A stretch of DNA of 64,000 bases from BOG-1112 sp964611335 (GTDB lineage: Bacteria; Bdellovibrionota_B; Oligoflexia; Oligoflexales; Bog-1112), in the NCBI GenBank assembly GCA_964611335.1, contig CAZSXR010000003.1:62001-126000 (forward strand), written 5' to 3'. The notes under the pieces were generated by a model. The model worked only from the letters and a program-made list of their open reading frames with translations. It was not told where the DNA came from and ran no database searches. Below, piece by piece: positions 51,445 through 60,906 of the stretch. The first letter of the stretch is position 1; every line of letters begins with the position of its first letter. Position numbers and translations under genes: made by a program.

Positions 51445-54400
51445 ATGATACAGCCTTTTGTCCATCTCCATGTTCACAGCGAATATTCTTTCGTCGATGG
51501 CAGTATTCGTATTCCTGCGTTAATCGAAGCGGCTAAAAAATTTGGCCATAGTCATATCGCGCTCACAGACCATACGAATATGCATGGTGCTATAGAATTC
51601 TATTTCAAGGCAAGAGAGAGTGGGCTTACTCCGATTGTAGGCTGTGAGATTTATATCGCTGACAAAAACACTGAGAAAAATATTTACCAACTTGTGCTTC
51701 TTGCTCAGAACACCAAGGGCTATAAAAACCTCTTAAAAGTGGTTTCCAGTGCCTACATTGGAGAAAATTTTAAGGGCCTTCCTGTTGTTCCTTTTTCTGT
51801 TTTGGCAGAAAGAGCGGAAGGATTGCTCGCTATCAGTTCTTTTCACAAAGGAGAGTTTCGTGAACTTGTAGAAGAACTTCGAATATCTGGTGTCGATTTT
51901 AAAAATTTAAAAAAAGAGGACCCTCTTCTAGAAAAGATAGAAAATTATCTTCTCAATATGCAATCCTGCATGGGGTCAGAAAATTTCTACGTTGAGATTA
52001 CCGACAATGATCTTCCAGGTCAGAAAAAAGATGTGGAAGATGTTGCTGCGCTTGCAAAACTCATGGGTGTCCCTCTTGTCGCAAGTGCAAACGCACATTA
52101 TTTAACTAAGGATTTTGCGGACACTCATGCACTTGCTGTTGCTATGAAAAACAGTCTGACTTTGAAAGACATAGGTCAACGTTTGCACAACGTTCATTTT
52201 CATCTGATGGATAATGAAGAGATGAATGAGCGTTTTCAAAATTACCCCGAAGCGCTTTCCAATACTTTAGTGATTGCAGAACGCTGTTCTCATTTGAAAA
52301 TAGAGACAGGACATTATTATTTCCCAAAAATACATTTGAGTGAAAACGAATCAACGCAAGAAGTCATGCGTCGTATGAGCTGCGAAGGTTTGCAAAAACG
52401 TTTGGATGCTTTGAGTCCCCTTTATGGAGAAGATTTCACAGAAGAAAAGAAAAAAATTTATTGGGATCGACTCGAATATGAGCTGGGAGTTATAGAAAAA
52501 ACGGGATTTATAGACTACTTTCTTATCGTTCAGGATTTTATTCGATGGGCCAAGGAAAAAGGGATTCCCGTAGGACCTGGTCGTGGTTCCGGTGCTGGTT
52601 CTTTGGTTGCATATTCTTTGTTGATTACGGATTTGGATCCGCTTCGTTATGATTTGATTTTCGAAAGATTTTTAAATCCTGAGAGGATTTCGATGCCCGA
52701 TTTTGACGTCGACTTTTGTCAGTGGCGTCGAGATGAAGTGATTCAGTATTGCATAAATAAATACGGAAAGAACAACGTTGCGCAGATCACAACCTTTGGA
52801 AAGATGAACGCTAAAGGTGCAGTCAAAGCTGTGGGAAGAGCGAAGGGTCTAGGGTTCACACGTGTCGATCAATTTACAAAACTTTTTCCCAATGACCTTG
52901 GTCTTACTCTCCAGAATGCCTTAGACCAAGAACCTCGAATCAAAGAGGAAATGGCAAGAGATGACGAGTTGAGAGAATGTATGGAAGAGGCTCTCAAACT
53001 TGAAGGGCTCTGCTCTCATACATCTGTTCATGCCGCTGGTATTGTAATGTCCGATGGAGACATGACAGATTATGTTCCTATTTATACGACGGATGGTTCT
53101 TCCTACATCACTCAGTATGAGATGAAACCAACAGAAAAAGTTGGTCTTGTTAAGTTCGATTTTCTCGGTTTGAAAACACTGACTGTCATTGATAAAGCGA
53201 TCGCTTTGATCCAAGAACGTGGCCATCCTGATTTCGACATCAGTAAAATTCCATTAGATGCCAAAGCTGTTTTTCAATTGATTTCAGCTGGTCACACAAC
53301 TGGTGTTTTTCAGTGTGAAAGTCCAGGGATTACTCAGCTTATTCGTAAGATGAAGCCATCAACATTTGACGATATGATTGCGTTGGTTGCGTTGTATAGA
53401 CCAGGACCTTTGGGTTCAGGCATGGTAGATGATTTTGTTAAAAACAAACATGGTCATCAAAAAATTAAGTACTTACATCCTTCACTCGAACCGATTTTGA
53501 AAGAAACATATGGGATGATCCTTTATCAGGATCAGGTTCTTCGTATTTCTGCTGTGCTTGCGGGTTATAGTTTAGGTGAAGCGGATTTGCTTCGTAAAGC
53601 GATGGGTAAAAAAATTCCTGAAGAAATGGCAAAGCAAAAAGAACGCTTTCTTTCAGGAACTGATAAGAATGAAATTCCTCACGACATTGCGGAACAGATC
53701 TTCGATTTGATGGCAGAATTTGCAAAGTATGGTTTTAACAAAGCACACTCAGCTGCGTATGGCCTAATCAGTTACCAGACTGCGTATTTAAAAACTTTTT
53801 TTCCAGAATGTTATCTTGCAGCGTGTATGACATGCGATATGGATAACACGGATAAAATTGTGAAATATGTTGAGGAATGTAAACGGTTTAAAATCGAAAT
53901 TCTGAGTCCTAATATCAATCGGAGTCATTTAGAATTTCTTGTTCCTCATAAGGGGAGCATAGACTTTGCTCTGTGTGCAATCAAAGGTTTGGGTGAAGGG
54001 TCTCTTCGTCCTTTGTTAGAAGAACGTCAAAGAAATGGGCCTTTTCTTTCTCTCAGTGATCTTGCAAGGCGCGTTCATCTTGGAAAGTTTGGAAAGAAAA
54101 ACTTACAGCTTCTTGTTGCTTCAGGTGCTTTGGATGATTTCTCTTACAAAAGAAAGGTCCTAGATGAGTTGGTACACCAACTTGTTGAATATAGCACAAG
54201 TCAGCATGAAGCGACGGAATCGGGACAACGAGGTTTGTTTGATCTGACACCTCAGGTTCAAAAGTCTGTGAAGGAGGAGTGGTTTTATGAAAAGACTTCT
54301 CCGAAATTAAAAGCTGGTGAGAAGTCTTGGGATATTACGGACCTCTTTCAAGAGAAAAAACTTCTAGGGACCTTTATTAGTGAACATCCTTTGAAACTCT

Positions 54401-54975
54401 TCCATTTCGATGCTAAAGCTTTTGCAGGATCTAGAATTGCTGATTTTGAAAAGCTTGTAGAGAACCAACGTTCAAAAGTGAAGGTGTGTGTCTTTGCATT
54501 GTTGACTAAAGTTGAGTTCCGTCGAAGTAAAAAAGGATCGCTTATGGCCTATTTAAGATTGGAACAAGAGGATGGTGCTCACGAAGGTATCATGTTTAGT
54601 TCTGCTTTGGAAGGAGTCAAAATTCCTGAGATGAACAGTCTTGTGATTGCGGAGGGAAGTCTCGACAAGATGAGTGATGAAATGCCTCTGCGTTTTAACA
54701 TAGAGAGTATTACGGATGTTCAGCTTATAAGAAAAGCAAAGTTAAAATGTTTGAATTTCCATTTTACAATGTCGGAACATTCAGGATCTGAAGATGTTTT
54801 ATCTTTGAAAAGATTGGTGGAAAAATTTCCTGGTGAGACCCCTATAAGATTTTTTGTTAAAAACAAACATGTGACCTTGAAAGTAGAAACTTCAAAGTGG
54901 AATATTTTCCCAAGTAATGATTTTATAAATCATGCGTTACAAATTCCATCTTTGAATTTGGAGTTCACGATTTAG
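51445..54975 (+). CDS. dnaE: DNA polymerase III alpha subunit
   Basis: The 1176-residue replicative polymerase. N-terminal PHP domain (HLHVHSEYSFVDG), then the polymerase palm with PGRGSGAGSLVAY and the catalytic Asp pair in MPDFDVDFCQW, the finger region FGKMNAKGAVKAVGRA, a helix-hairpin-helix region near KKNLQLLVASGALDDF, and an OB domain (VFALLTKVEFRR...) before a divergent tail. Slightly long compared with 1160. It overlaps the convergent transglycosylase by 4 bases. Confidence 0.97.
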   Translation: MIQPFVHLHVHSEYSFVDGSIRIPALIEAAKKFGHSHIALTDHTNMHGAIEFYFKARESGLTPIVGCEIYIADKNTEKNIYQLVLLAQNTKGYKNLLKVVSSAYIGENFKGLPVVPFSVLAERAEGLLAISSFHKGEFRELVEELRISGVDFKNLKKEDPLLEKIENYLLNMQSCMGSENFYVEITDNDLPGQKKDVEDVAALAKLMGVPLVASANAHYLTKDFADTHALAVAMKNSLTLKDIGQRLHNVHFHLMDNEEMNERFQNYPEALSNTLVIAERCSHLKIETGHYYFPKIHLSENESTQEVMRRMSCEGLQKRLDALSPLYGEDFTEEKKKIYWDRLEYELGVIEKTGFIDYFLIVQDFIRWAKEKGIPVGPGRGSGAGSLVAYSLLITDLDPLRYDLIFERFLNPERISMPDFDVDFCQWRRDEVIQYCINKYGKNNVAQITTFGKMNAKGAVKAVGRAKGLGFTRVDQFTKLFPNDLGLTLQNALDQEPRIKEEMARDDELRECMEEALKLEGLCSHTSVHAAGIVMSDGDMTDYVPIYTTDGSSYITQYEMKPTEKVGLVKFDFLGLKTLTVIDKAIALIQERGHPDFDISKIPLDAKAVFQLISAGHTTGVFQCESPGITQLIRKMKPSTFDDMIALVALYRPGPLGSGMVDDFVKNKHGHQKIKYLHPSLEPILKETYGMILYQDQVLRISAVLAGYSLGEADLLRKAMGKKIPEEMAKQKERFLSGTDKNEIPHDIAEQIFDLMAEFAKYGFNKAHSAAYGLISYQTAYLKTFFPECYLAACMTCDMDNTDKIVKYVEECKRFKIEILSPNINRSHLEFLVPHKGSIDFALCAIKGLGEGSLRPLLEERQRNGPFLSLSDLARRVHLGKFGKKNLQLLVASGALDDFSYKRKVLDELVHQLVEYSTSQHEATESGQRGLFDLTPQVQKSVKEEWFYEKTSPKLKAGEKSWDITDLFQEKKLLGTFISEHPLKLFHFDAKAFAGSRIADFEKLVENQRSKVKVCVFALLTKVEFRRSKKGSLMAYLRLEQEDGAHEGIMFSSALEGVKIPEMNSLVIAEGSLDKMSDEMPLRFNIESITDVQLIRKAKLKCLNFHFTMSEHSGSEDVLSLKRLVEKFPGETPIRFFVKNKHVTLKVETSKWNIFPSNDFINHALQIPSLNLEFTI

Positions 54976-55970
54976 AGTCTCTTTTTATGCTTGGAGGAGC
55001 GTTTATGAGCTGAAGCTTGAAGTTGTGAAAAAGGTATGACTTCGAGTTGAGCGATGTCTCTACTATTGATGCTCTTCCCTTCGGGAAGCCATATGCGATA
55101 AGAACTGAACTTAGGGGGGGTCACATTTTTCAAGAAGTGAGGATTATAAGCTTTCAACTCATCGAGACTCATCCCAGCTTTTTCTGCAATATGGTCTAGA
55201 CGTACAGGGCTTGGAACACGAATGGCGAATACATTCGGTTTGTCTTGAAAGTCTATATTCAATCCATACTTCCCAGGATTTTCAGCAACAATCAAGGCTG
55301 CTAGAAAACGGGGAACGTAGTCTCGTGTTTCACGTGGGATAAACCCAATTTTTGAAAGTTGCCAGAAGTCCCGAGTTCCTGATCTTATAATCGCATTCAT
55401 AATGCGAGATTCGCCTGCGTTATAAGCTGACATGGCTAAAAACCAAGAGTCGAAGACATTATTTAAATTTTTCAAATAGAGAGCTGCAGCTACAGTTGAA
55501 CGCCAAGGATCTCGGCGTTCATCAATAAACGAATTGATTCGTAAACCATAATTCTTTGCGGTGGGGCTCATGAATTGCCAAATTCCTGCTGCTTGAGCAG
55601 GGGATTTTGCATCAACTTTGAAATCACTCTCAATAAGAGCAAGATAATAGAGATGGGTTGGAAGTCCGAATTTTTGCAGGATCGCATGAATTTGTTTTTT
55701 ATAAAGAGATCCTCTTTTGAGAACTTGTTCAAAGCGCGTTTTCCCTTCTTTGGTAAAGAAGGTTATCCACTTTTGAACAGCAGGATTGTCTGCATGTTTC
55801 AGTGCTTCTATGCGTTCATTCAGGGGATCTTGAGCACGAGTAGGAGGAGTAGGAAGAACCAGTTTGGAACTTGTTTCTTTTGATCCTAATAAAGGTGGTG
55901 GTTCTTGGTGAACCGTGGCGCACGAAGCCAAAATACCACTGAGAGCGATTATGCTGCTTGTTCTAAACAT
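54972..55970 (-). CDS. Membrane-bound lytic transglycosylase, MltD-like
   Basis: A 332-residue lipoprotein (MFRTSSIIALSGILASCAT, lipid Cys 17). The lysozyme-like SLT domain spans about 95-225, with the catalytic Glu in YYLALIESDFKVDA and the supporting SPAQAAGIWQFMSPTAKNYG, SAYNAGESRI and ETRDYVPRFLAA. A single LysM-like module follows (VRLDHIAEKAGMSLDELKAYNPHF). It cleaves peptidoglycan, leaving anhydro-muropeptides. One LysM instead of two is short for MltD. Confidence 0.92.
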   Translation of the reverse strand: MFRTSSIIALSGILASCATVHQEPPPLLGSKETSSKLVLPTPPTRAQDPLNERIEALKHADNPAVQKWITFFTKEGKTRFEQVLKRGSLYKKQIHAILQKFGLPTHLYYLALIESDFKVDAKSPAQAAGIWQFMSPTAKNYGLRINSFIDERRDPWRSTVAAALYLKNLNNVFDSWFLAMSAYNAGESRIMNAIIRSGTRDFWQLSKIGFIPRETRDYVPRFLAALIVAENPGKYGLNIDFQDKPNVFAIRVPSPVRLDHIAEKAGMSLDELKAYNPHFLKNVTPPKFSSYRIWLPEGKSINSRDIAQLEVIPFSQLQASAHKRSSKHKKRL

Positions 55971-56243
55971 GAGGACAACTCCCTTGGGTCTCTGCCCTCA
56001 TGTTGCATTCGAAATCCTTTTGGACAATCCTGCAAAGTGGCTGAGACTCCTCTGTCTAAGATCGCGGTGTTCTACATCGGTGATCTGAATCTTATTCTAA
56101 CATAAAAAGCTATAAGTGGCGACGTCAGCTTCTTTTTTTCAGGAACTTAGGCAAAATATGTACGGTGCCCTTTCTTGCAAATTGCTATGAATCATGGTAC
56201 GGCTTTTCCTTCGATTATGTTCTCATGGAGGCGCTTTAAAGCA

Positions 56244-57257
56244 ATGAACACTCGTTTCCAACGCAAAACGATGCTTTCAGGAATTCAGCCAACGGGTATT
56301 CCACACCTTGGAAATTATCTTGGTGCGATGCTTAATTGGGTTAAACTCCAGAAAGATTACAACTATTTCCTTTTCATTGCAGACCTTCATGCGCTTACGA
56401 TTCCGCAAGACCCTGAGACCTTGCGTGAGAATGTTTATAAGATAGCAGCTTATCTTCTCGCTTCAGGAATAGATCCTCAGTATACGACACTTTTTGTTCA
56501 ATCTCAGGTTCCTCAACATCTTCAGCTTGCTTGGATATTGAATTGCATGACGTATATGGGTGAACTCAGTCGTATGACCCAATTCAAAGACAAAAGCAAA
56601 AAAGCGGATGAGAATTTGAATGCGGGTTTATTTACATATCCTGTTTTACAGGCTGCTGATATCTTGCTTTACAAACCACATTTTGTACCGGTGGGAGAAG
56701 ACCAACGTCAGCATATAGAACTCACTCGAGATCTTGCTGAGCGTTTTAACAAGCGTTCAAAGAAGAATATTCTGCAAGTACCACAACCTTATATTCAGGC
56801 AGCTGGTGCACGCATTATGGACTTTCAAGATCCGACTTCGAAAATGAGCAAGTCCGGAACATACCCTAACGGAATTATTTATTTGAATGATTCAGATGAT
56901 TTGATTTTGAAGAAAGTAAAATCAGCAGTTACAGATTCGAAACAATCTGTTTCGAGTGAAGACTTGAGTCCTGGATTAAAAAATTTAGCAGAAGTTCTTG
57001 CAACTCTTTCCGGAAAAACGCTTCAAGCGGTCTTAGAAGAGAACGAAGGAAAACTTTACGGCCATTTTAAAATTCTAGTAGCTGAGCATATTATGAATGT
57101 GATTCGACCTATTCGCACGAAAGCGGAAACTCTTTTGAAAGAACGTGAGGAGCTCACAAAAATTCTTGGTGAGGGGACAGAAAAAGCACGAGAAATCGCG
57201 CAGAATACGATCTTAGAAGTTTCACATCATATAGGTTTGATAAAAGGGTTGTCCTAG
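56244..57257 (+). CDS. trpS: Tryptophan-tRNA ligase
   Basis: A 337-residue class I synthetase charging tRNA-Trp. Signature PTGIPHLGNYLG (HIGH box), the Trp pocket region DLHALTIPQDP, GEDQRQHIELTRDLAERF and the KMSKS box (TSKMSKSGTY). ATG 56244 gives the normal N terminus (MNTRFQRKTMLSG); Met codons at 56217 and 56187 are in frame. GGAGG lies 13 bases before 56244, a little far. Kynurenine-pathway genes elsewhere in the window use the same amino acid, but there is no link by position. Confidence 0.95.
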   Translation: MNTRFQRKTMLSGIQPTGIPHLGNYLGAMLNWVKLQKDYNYFLFIADLHALTIPQDPETLRENVYKIAAYLLASGIDPQYTTLFVQSQVPQHLQLAWILNCMTYMGELSRMTQFKDKSKKADENLNAGLFTYPVLQAADILLYKPHFVPVGEDQRQHIELTRDLAERFNKRSKKNILQVPQPYIQAAGARIMDFQDPTSKMSKSGTYPNGIIYLNDSDDLILKKVKSAVTDSKQSVSSEDLSPGLKNLAEVLATLSGKTLQAVLEENEGKLYGHFKILVAEHIMNVIRPIRTKAETLLKEREELTKILGEGTEKAREIAQNTILEVSHHIGLIKGLS

Positions 57258-57324
57258 ACAGTCTTTTTTGTTATTAGGCATCGACATTAATACGAGCATT
57301 ACGAGCGAAGTATCGAGGAAGATC

Positions 57325-57486
57325 ATGACACAGTTTTTCACAAAAATATTATTTTTCTTTACAATGGTTGGTGCAAATGGGTCTGTTATAACTGTTGCGC
57401 CCGGCACACCTGAATCCACCAAACCTACCCCTTCTGATTCAAAAGAAGTTTTGAGTCATGGCGGGGGGCATGGAGTGGGCAAATAA
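57325..57486 (+). CDS. Small exported peptide
   Basis: A 53-residue product starting at ATG 57325, with GAGGA five to six bases upstream. It has a short signal-like segment (MTQFFTKILFFFTMVGANG) followed by about 34 residues rich in Pro, Ser, Thr and ending in SHGGGHGVGK, a possible metal-binding Gly/His tail. A longer in-frame start at 57268 lacks a ribosome site. Unknown. Confidence 0.5.
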   Translation: MTQFFTKILFFFTMVGANGSVITVAPGTPESTKPTPSDSKEVLSHGGGHGVGK

Positions 57487-57590
57487 ATAGCTTAGAATTT
57501 TGCCCTTGGTTCCTTTTGTAGGAGTTTTTTGGGACTTGTTGAAATTTCAAAAAGCTCTTTGGAGAGTATTTTATATCTTATGATGTTTTT

Positions 57591-58445
57591 ATGAAGACCA
57601 CTATAGACATCAAAGCTGTCAAGGCAAGCTTGCGAGAAGCTCTTCTTACATACAGGCGTGAGCGACCTAAGCTTTCACTTCGGGCTATAGCAAAAAATTC
57701 AGGTTGTAACCGCTATTTTCTAAGCAAACTCATAGATGAAAACGACACCTCCACCTCCATAGATCTCACTCAGGTTCTCATTCTTACGCAATTCATAAGT
57801 GGTCGTATCTGTGTAAGAGAAGCGATAGAGGCTTCCGGTTCTGCAGTCAAAGAAGCTCTCGAGAAAATTTTCAATCCTGATTATATAGGTTCCAAACAAG
57901 TTTCTTTGAAGATGAGTCAGGTTGATCTCTATGACTCATACAATTACTTCGTCCTTGTTCTTGCTAGCTATTCTCGTGGAACTAAGCGAGAACTCGTTCA
58001 TAAAATACTGGGATTCAAAGGAGAGCAGGCACTTAAACGACTGATTAACGACAACATTATTGTAGAAGTCGATGGTCGTATTTCTTTAAAAGAAGGAAAT
58101 GAATTTACTCTGTCTACGCGTGTTATGAAGCAAAGGATTCCTGACTATTTAAAATATTATAGTTTTGATCGATGCTATCAGCAAAAAAACTTCATTCACA
58201 TCTATTCCGAAGGTCTCACCGAGGTCGCTGCTAAAAAGATTTATGATCTTCATTCTCGTTTCCATACAGATATTCAAAATATCCTTTTAGATAAGAACAA
58301 TCATGGTGATGTTCCCTTTTTTACCATTGCTTGTATGGATCGTTTTTATGACAGCGATGAAGAACAAAGTTTACAGGACGATTCAAATTCCGACGATGAA
58401 GAAGATGAAGAATACTCTCCTTTAGAGCACACTCTCTCCAACTGA
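57591..58445 (+). CDS. TIGR02147-like regulator with acidic tail
   Basis: A 284-residue protein. The N-terminal helix-turn-helix-like part (SLRAIAKNSGCNRYFLSKLID, split by its Gly) binds DNA in related proteins; the rest is helical with RELVHKILGFKGEQAL and the GRISLKEGNEF strand. This arrangement resembles the TIGR02147 family abundant in Bdellovibrio, Fibrobacter and relatives. The last 35 residues are strongly acidic (DDEEDEEYS). It lies directly upstream of the apyrase gene on the same strand (92 bases) and may control it. Confidence 0.65.
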   Translation: MKTTIDIKAVKASLREALLTYRRERPKLSLRAIAKNSGCNRYFLSKLIDENDTSTSIDLTQVLILTQFISGRICVREAIEASGSAVKEALEKIFNPDYIGSKQVSLKMSQVDLYDSYNYFVLVLASYSRGTKRELVHKILGFKGEQALKRLINDNIIVEVDGRISLKEGNEFTLSTRVMKQRIPDYLKYYSFDRCYQQKNFIHIYSEGLTEVAAKKIYDLHSRFHTDIQNILLDKNNHGDVPFFTIACMDRFYDSDEEQSLQDDSNSDDEEDEEYSPLEHTLSN

Positions 58446-58537
58446 CCCCTTAATTTTTCAAGAGTCACTAGTTTTTTTCAAAACATGTTATCCTTAACTT
58501 AGGTATTCCCTCACAACTTAAGTTTGGAAAAATAGAT

Positions 58538-59788
58538 ATGTTTGTAAAAAACGTAATTATTTTTAGCATGTTAACGTTCGTAAGTTGCAGAACTGGTTCT
58601 TCCACTGATGCCAATAATTTCTCACAGCAGAAAGATAACCCATTAAATATCCCTACAATTTCTACAAAAACAGAAATTTATGTGGATGCTGGAAGCAGTG
58701 GAGCACGGTTGGGGATTTATCAAATTGAAGAGGATTCACATTCAGATATTCATGTTAAAGAAGTGAGTTTTCAAGCGACCAAAAATGGGCAAGGAGTGCA
58801 CACACTCCACAATCAAGTTAAAGCACTTCATGCATATTTCGAACCTCTTATGCAATTTGCGGAAAAGCAAATCGGTAAAGAGGAATTAGCAAAAACACCT
58901 ATTCATATCTATGCAACGGGTGGGATGAGAAGTCTTAGCAAAGTTCATCAGGGAGAACTTGTCAAAGATATAGAAGCATATTTGCAAGATCAGAAAAAAT
59001 TTAAACATTTTGAAGTTAAAGTGCTTACTGGAGAGGAAGAAGGAGTCTTTGGTTGGCTGGCTGTGAATTATCTTATGAATAATTTTTCAAAAAGCCATGG
59101 ACATCCTGAAACTGTGGGTGTTGTGGATGTAGGAGGAGCGACCTTGCAAATTGTATTCGAAGTTAAAAATCGGGAAACCCCACATCCTCATACTTTGAAT
59201 TTCAAAATGGGAGGAGAGCCTCATCAGGTTTATGTGCACAGTTACAATTATGGTCAGAATTTCGTATTTAAAAATAATGAATACCTACATAGAATTTGTA
59301 CGGAACAGGCTTATAACGAAAAAAATCCAATTAAAACACGATACGAGAAATGCTTCCATTCTGTGCAAAACATTTTTAAGAAGACATGCAAACATATAAA
59401 CGAATGCGGTTTATCTAATACTTACCAACCAAAGATCGAAGGATCCTTTTTAGGTCTTGGTGGAATTGTTTATCTTTCTAAAGTTCTTGCTGTTGAGAAA
59501 TTTTCAGAAAAGTATTTGAAAGAGACAGGACAGGAAGTGTGTAGTCACACGGAAGCGGAATTGAAAAAACAATATACTCAGTTTGTAGATGACTACAGTG
59601 CTTTTTGCTTTCGAATGGCTTATTCACGTGCAATTCTTTTTGGCAACCAAGATACAGAACCTGAGCAAAACGGTTTAGGTTTTTCTAAAGACAAAGATTT
59701 TAATGTGCCTGCAACAATCAATGGACATAAGTCATTTAGTTGGGCTATTGGAGCTGTGTATTTCAATGCAAGAGGGGGAACTTGGTAG
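58538..59788 (+). CDS. Ecto-apyrase-like NTPDase lipoprotein (GDA1/CD39 family)
   Basis: A 416-residue lipoprotein (MFVKNVIIFSMLTFVSCRT, lipid Cys 17). All five apyrase conserved regions are visible in order: ACR1 DAGSSGARLGIY, ACR2 IYATGGMRSL, ACR3 LTGEEEGVFGWLAVNY (catalytic Glu), ACR4 VVDVGGATLQIVFE, ACR5 FSWAIGAVYF. Such enzymes strip phosphates from nucleoside tri- and diphosphates outside the cell. They are common in eukaryotes; among bacteria the Legionella enzyme aids growth inside host cells. Cys pairs fit an exported protein. Convergent with the Gln-rich gene. Confidence 0.93.
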   Translation: MFVKNVIIFSMLTFVSCRTGSSTDANNFSQQKDNPLNIPTISTKTEIYVDAGSSGARLGIYQIEEDSHSDIHVKEVSFQATKNGQGVHTLHNQVKALHAYFEPLMQFAEKQIGKEELAKTPIHIYATGGMRSLSKVHQGELVKDIEAYLQDQKKFKHFEVKVLTGEEEGVFGWLAVNYLMNNFSKSHGHPETVGVVDVGGATLQIVFEVKNRETPHPHTLNFKMGGEPHQVYVHSYNYGQNFVFKNNEYLHRICTEQAYNEKNPIKTRYEKCFHSVQNIFKKTCKHINECGLSNTYQPKIEGSFLGLGGIVYLSKVLAVEKFSEKYLKETGQEVCSHTEAELKKQYTQFVDDYSAFCFRMAYSRAILFGNQDTEPEQNGLGFSKDKDFNVPATINGHKSFSWAIGAVYFNARGGTW

Positions 59789-59797
59789 AGCGTTGAT

Positions 59798-59826
59798 AAA
59801 AAATGCTGCTAAGAACTAGCAGCATT
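59798..59826 (-). terminator. Intrinsic terminator of the Gln-rich/PDZ gene
   Basis: Perfect 10-bp stem AATGCTGCTA / TAGCAGCATT with a 5-base loop; on the minus strand six T follow. It lies between the apyrase and the PDZ gene and stops the latter. Confidence 0.88.
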
Positions 59827-59848
59827 CTGAATTAAGAGAGGAGTCTGT

Positions 59849-60874
59849 TTAGAGACTTACTGTTCTTTTCTTGAAAGAAGAGCTGTCTGCAGGACGGACT
59901 TCCATTTTTGCATTACCTTTAGCTTTTGCTTCTTGTATGCGGATCATGAAATCGTTGACGTTGCGGGTGCGGTGACTGTTGATGCGTTCAACAACATCCC
60001 CTTTGTGTAGACCTAGTATACTCAGCAAACCACCTGGAGCCACGTCTGTTACAACAACAGCTTTGTGGTGTTTATGGTGGAAGAGGCCGCCTTCTTTAGA
60101 GATCACAACATCTCTGATGTCTCCGCCGAGGTCAAATTCTGTGAAAGAAACATCATCAGCTGCACACTGTTGAGCTTGTTGTTGAGCTTGTACTGCGCAC
60201 TGTTGTTGCTGTTGTTGACCTTGTTGTTGCTGACATTGCTGTTGCTGTTGTTGCTGTTGTTGCTGGCATTGTGGTTTAGAAGGAGCGATAACTTCACCAT
60301 CTGTACATTTTTTCACGATGTTCAGATGTACGTATTCGCACTGTCCGGCTGTAGGAGCTACGAAAGTTCCAAAGCCCATTCCTTCGATTTGTTCTTTGTC
60401 ACATTCAGACCATGTTGTTGAAAGTTTTTTTGCACAGTATTCGGATTCTGTTGTGACTTCTTCCAGTTCTGCACAGGAGTGGAAGGTAACAGTGTAACGA
60501 GCTGTTGCTTGGATTTTTTCAAGAACATCGCATTGACCCCATTGTCCTTCGGAATGGCCTGGGAGAGATTCCCAATCCGATTGGTGTGCGCCATCTTTAA
60601 TCATGGCTTTGATATCTACACCACTATGATTTGCTAATGGGAATTTTTGAATACCCACTTTGTTCCAGAAAGTGCGAACTTCTTTACATGTAAATGTAGA
60701 GGTGAAAGGTTGGATCTGCATGTTGCCTTCTGCATTTTTACAGATGGCTTTTAGATCAGCAAGGCTTGTGCCTTTTTTTGCAGTTTGCTGCTGCGCGCCG
60801 TCTTTTGCTAGAACTAAAGAGCTCCAGCTGAGCATTGAAACAAGTGTTGTTCCGATTAGACACGTTTTTTTCAT
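59849..60874 (-). CDS. Exported protein: Cys-rich domain, poly-Gln linker, PDZ domain
   Basis: A 341-residue protein with signal peptide (MKKTCLIGTTLVSMLSWSSL, cleavage near VLAK). Residues about 38-200 form a domain with about nine Cys, shared with the next gene upstream (IQPFTSTFTC, WESLPGHSEG, FHSCAEL). Residues about 203-240 are almost only Gln broken by Cys and Gly (PQCQQQQQQQQQQC). Residues about 255-335 are a PDZ domain (VVVTDVAPGG, LGLHKGDVVERIN) of the secretion/protease type but without a protease. Cys placed inside the Gln run is unusual and may allow cross-linking. Function unknown. Confidence 0.75.
   Translation of the reverse strand: MKKTCLIGTTLVSMLSWSSLVLAKDGAQQQTAKKGTSLADLKAICKNAEGNMQIQPFTSTFTCKEVRTFWNKVGIQKFPLANHSGVDIKAMIKDGAHQSDWESLPGHSEGQWGQCDVLEKIQATARYTVTFHSCAELEEVTTESEYCAKKLSTTWSECDKEQIEGMGFGTFVAPTAGQCEYVHLNIVKKCTDGEVIAPSKPQCQQQQQQQQQQCQQQQGQQQQQQCAVQAQQQAQQCAADDVSFTEFDLGGDIRDVVISKEGGLFHHKHHKAVVVTDVAPGGLLSILGLHKGDVVERINSHRTRNVNDFMIRIQEAKAKGNAKMEVRPADSSSFKKRTVSL
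60164..60270 (-). repeat. Trinucleotide (CAA/CAG) tract coding for poly-Gln
   Basis: An in-frame TTG/CTG-rich tract (minus strand CAA/CAG) with a few TGC and GGT codons interrupting. Mixed CAA and CAG limits slippage, but length changes in steps of three would keep the frame. Confidence 0.85.
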
Positions 60875-60906
60875 ATAGGGATCCTTTCTTTATAAATCAT
60901 CCATTC

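Noticed and set aside
56100..56145. AAGCT / AGCTT hairpin with T run upstream of trpS as a Trp attenuator
   Set aside because: Only a 5-bp stem with a long loop, no Trp-rich leader frame and no T-box sequence.
60065..60421. Plus-strand frame rich in Leu as a membrane protein
   Set aside because: The Leu runs are the complement of the poly-Gln codons of the real minus-strand gene.
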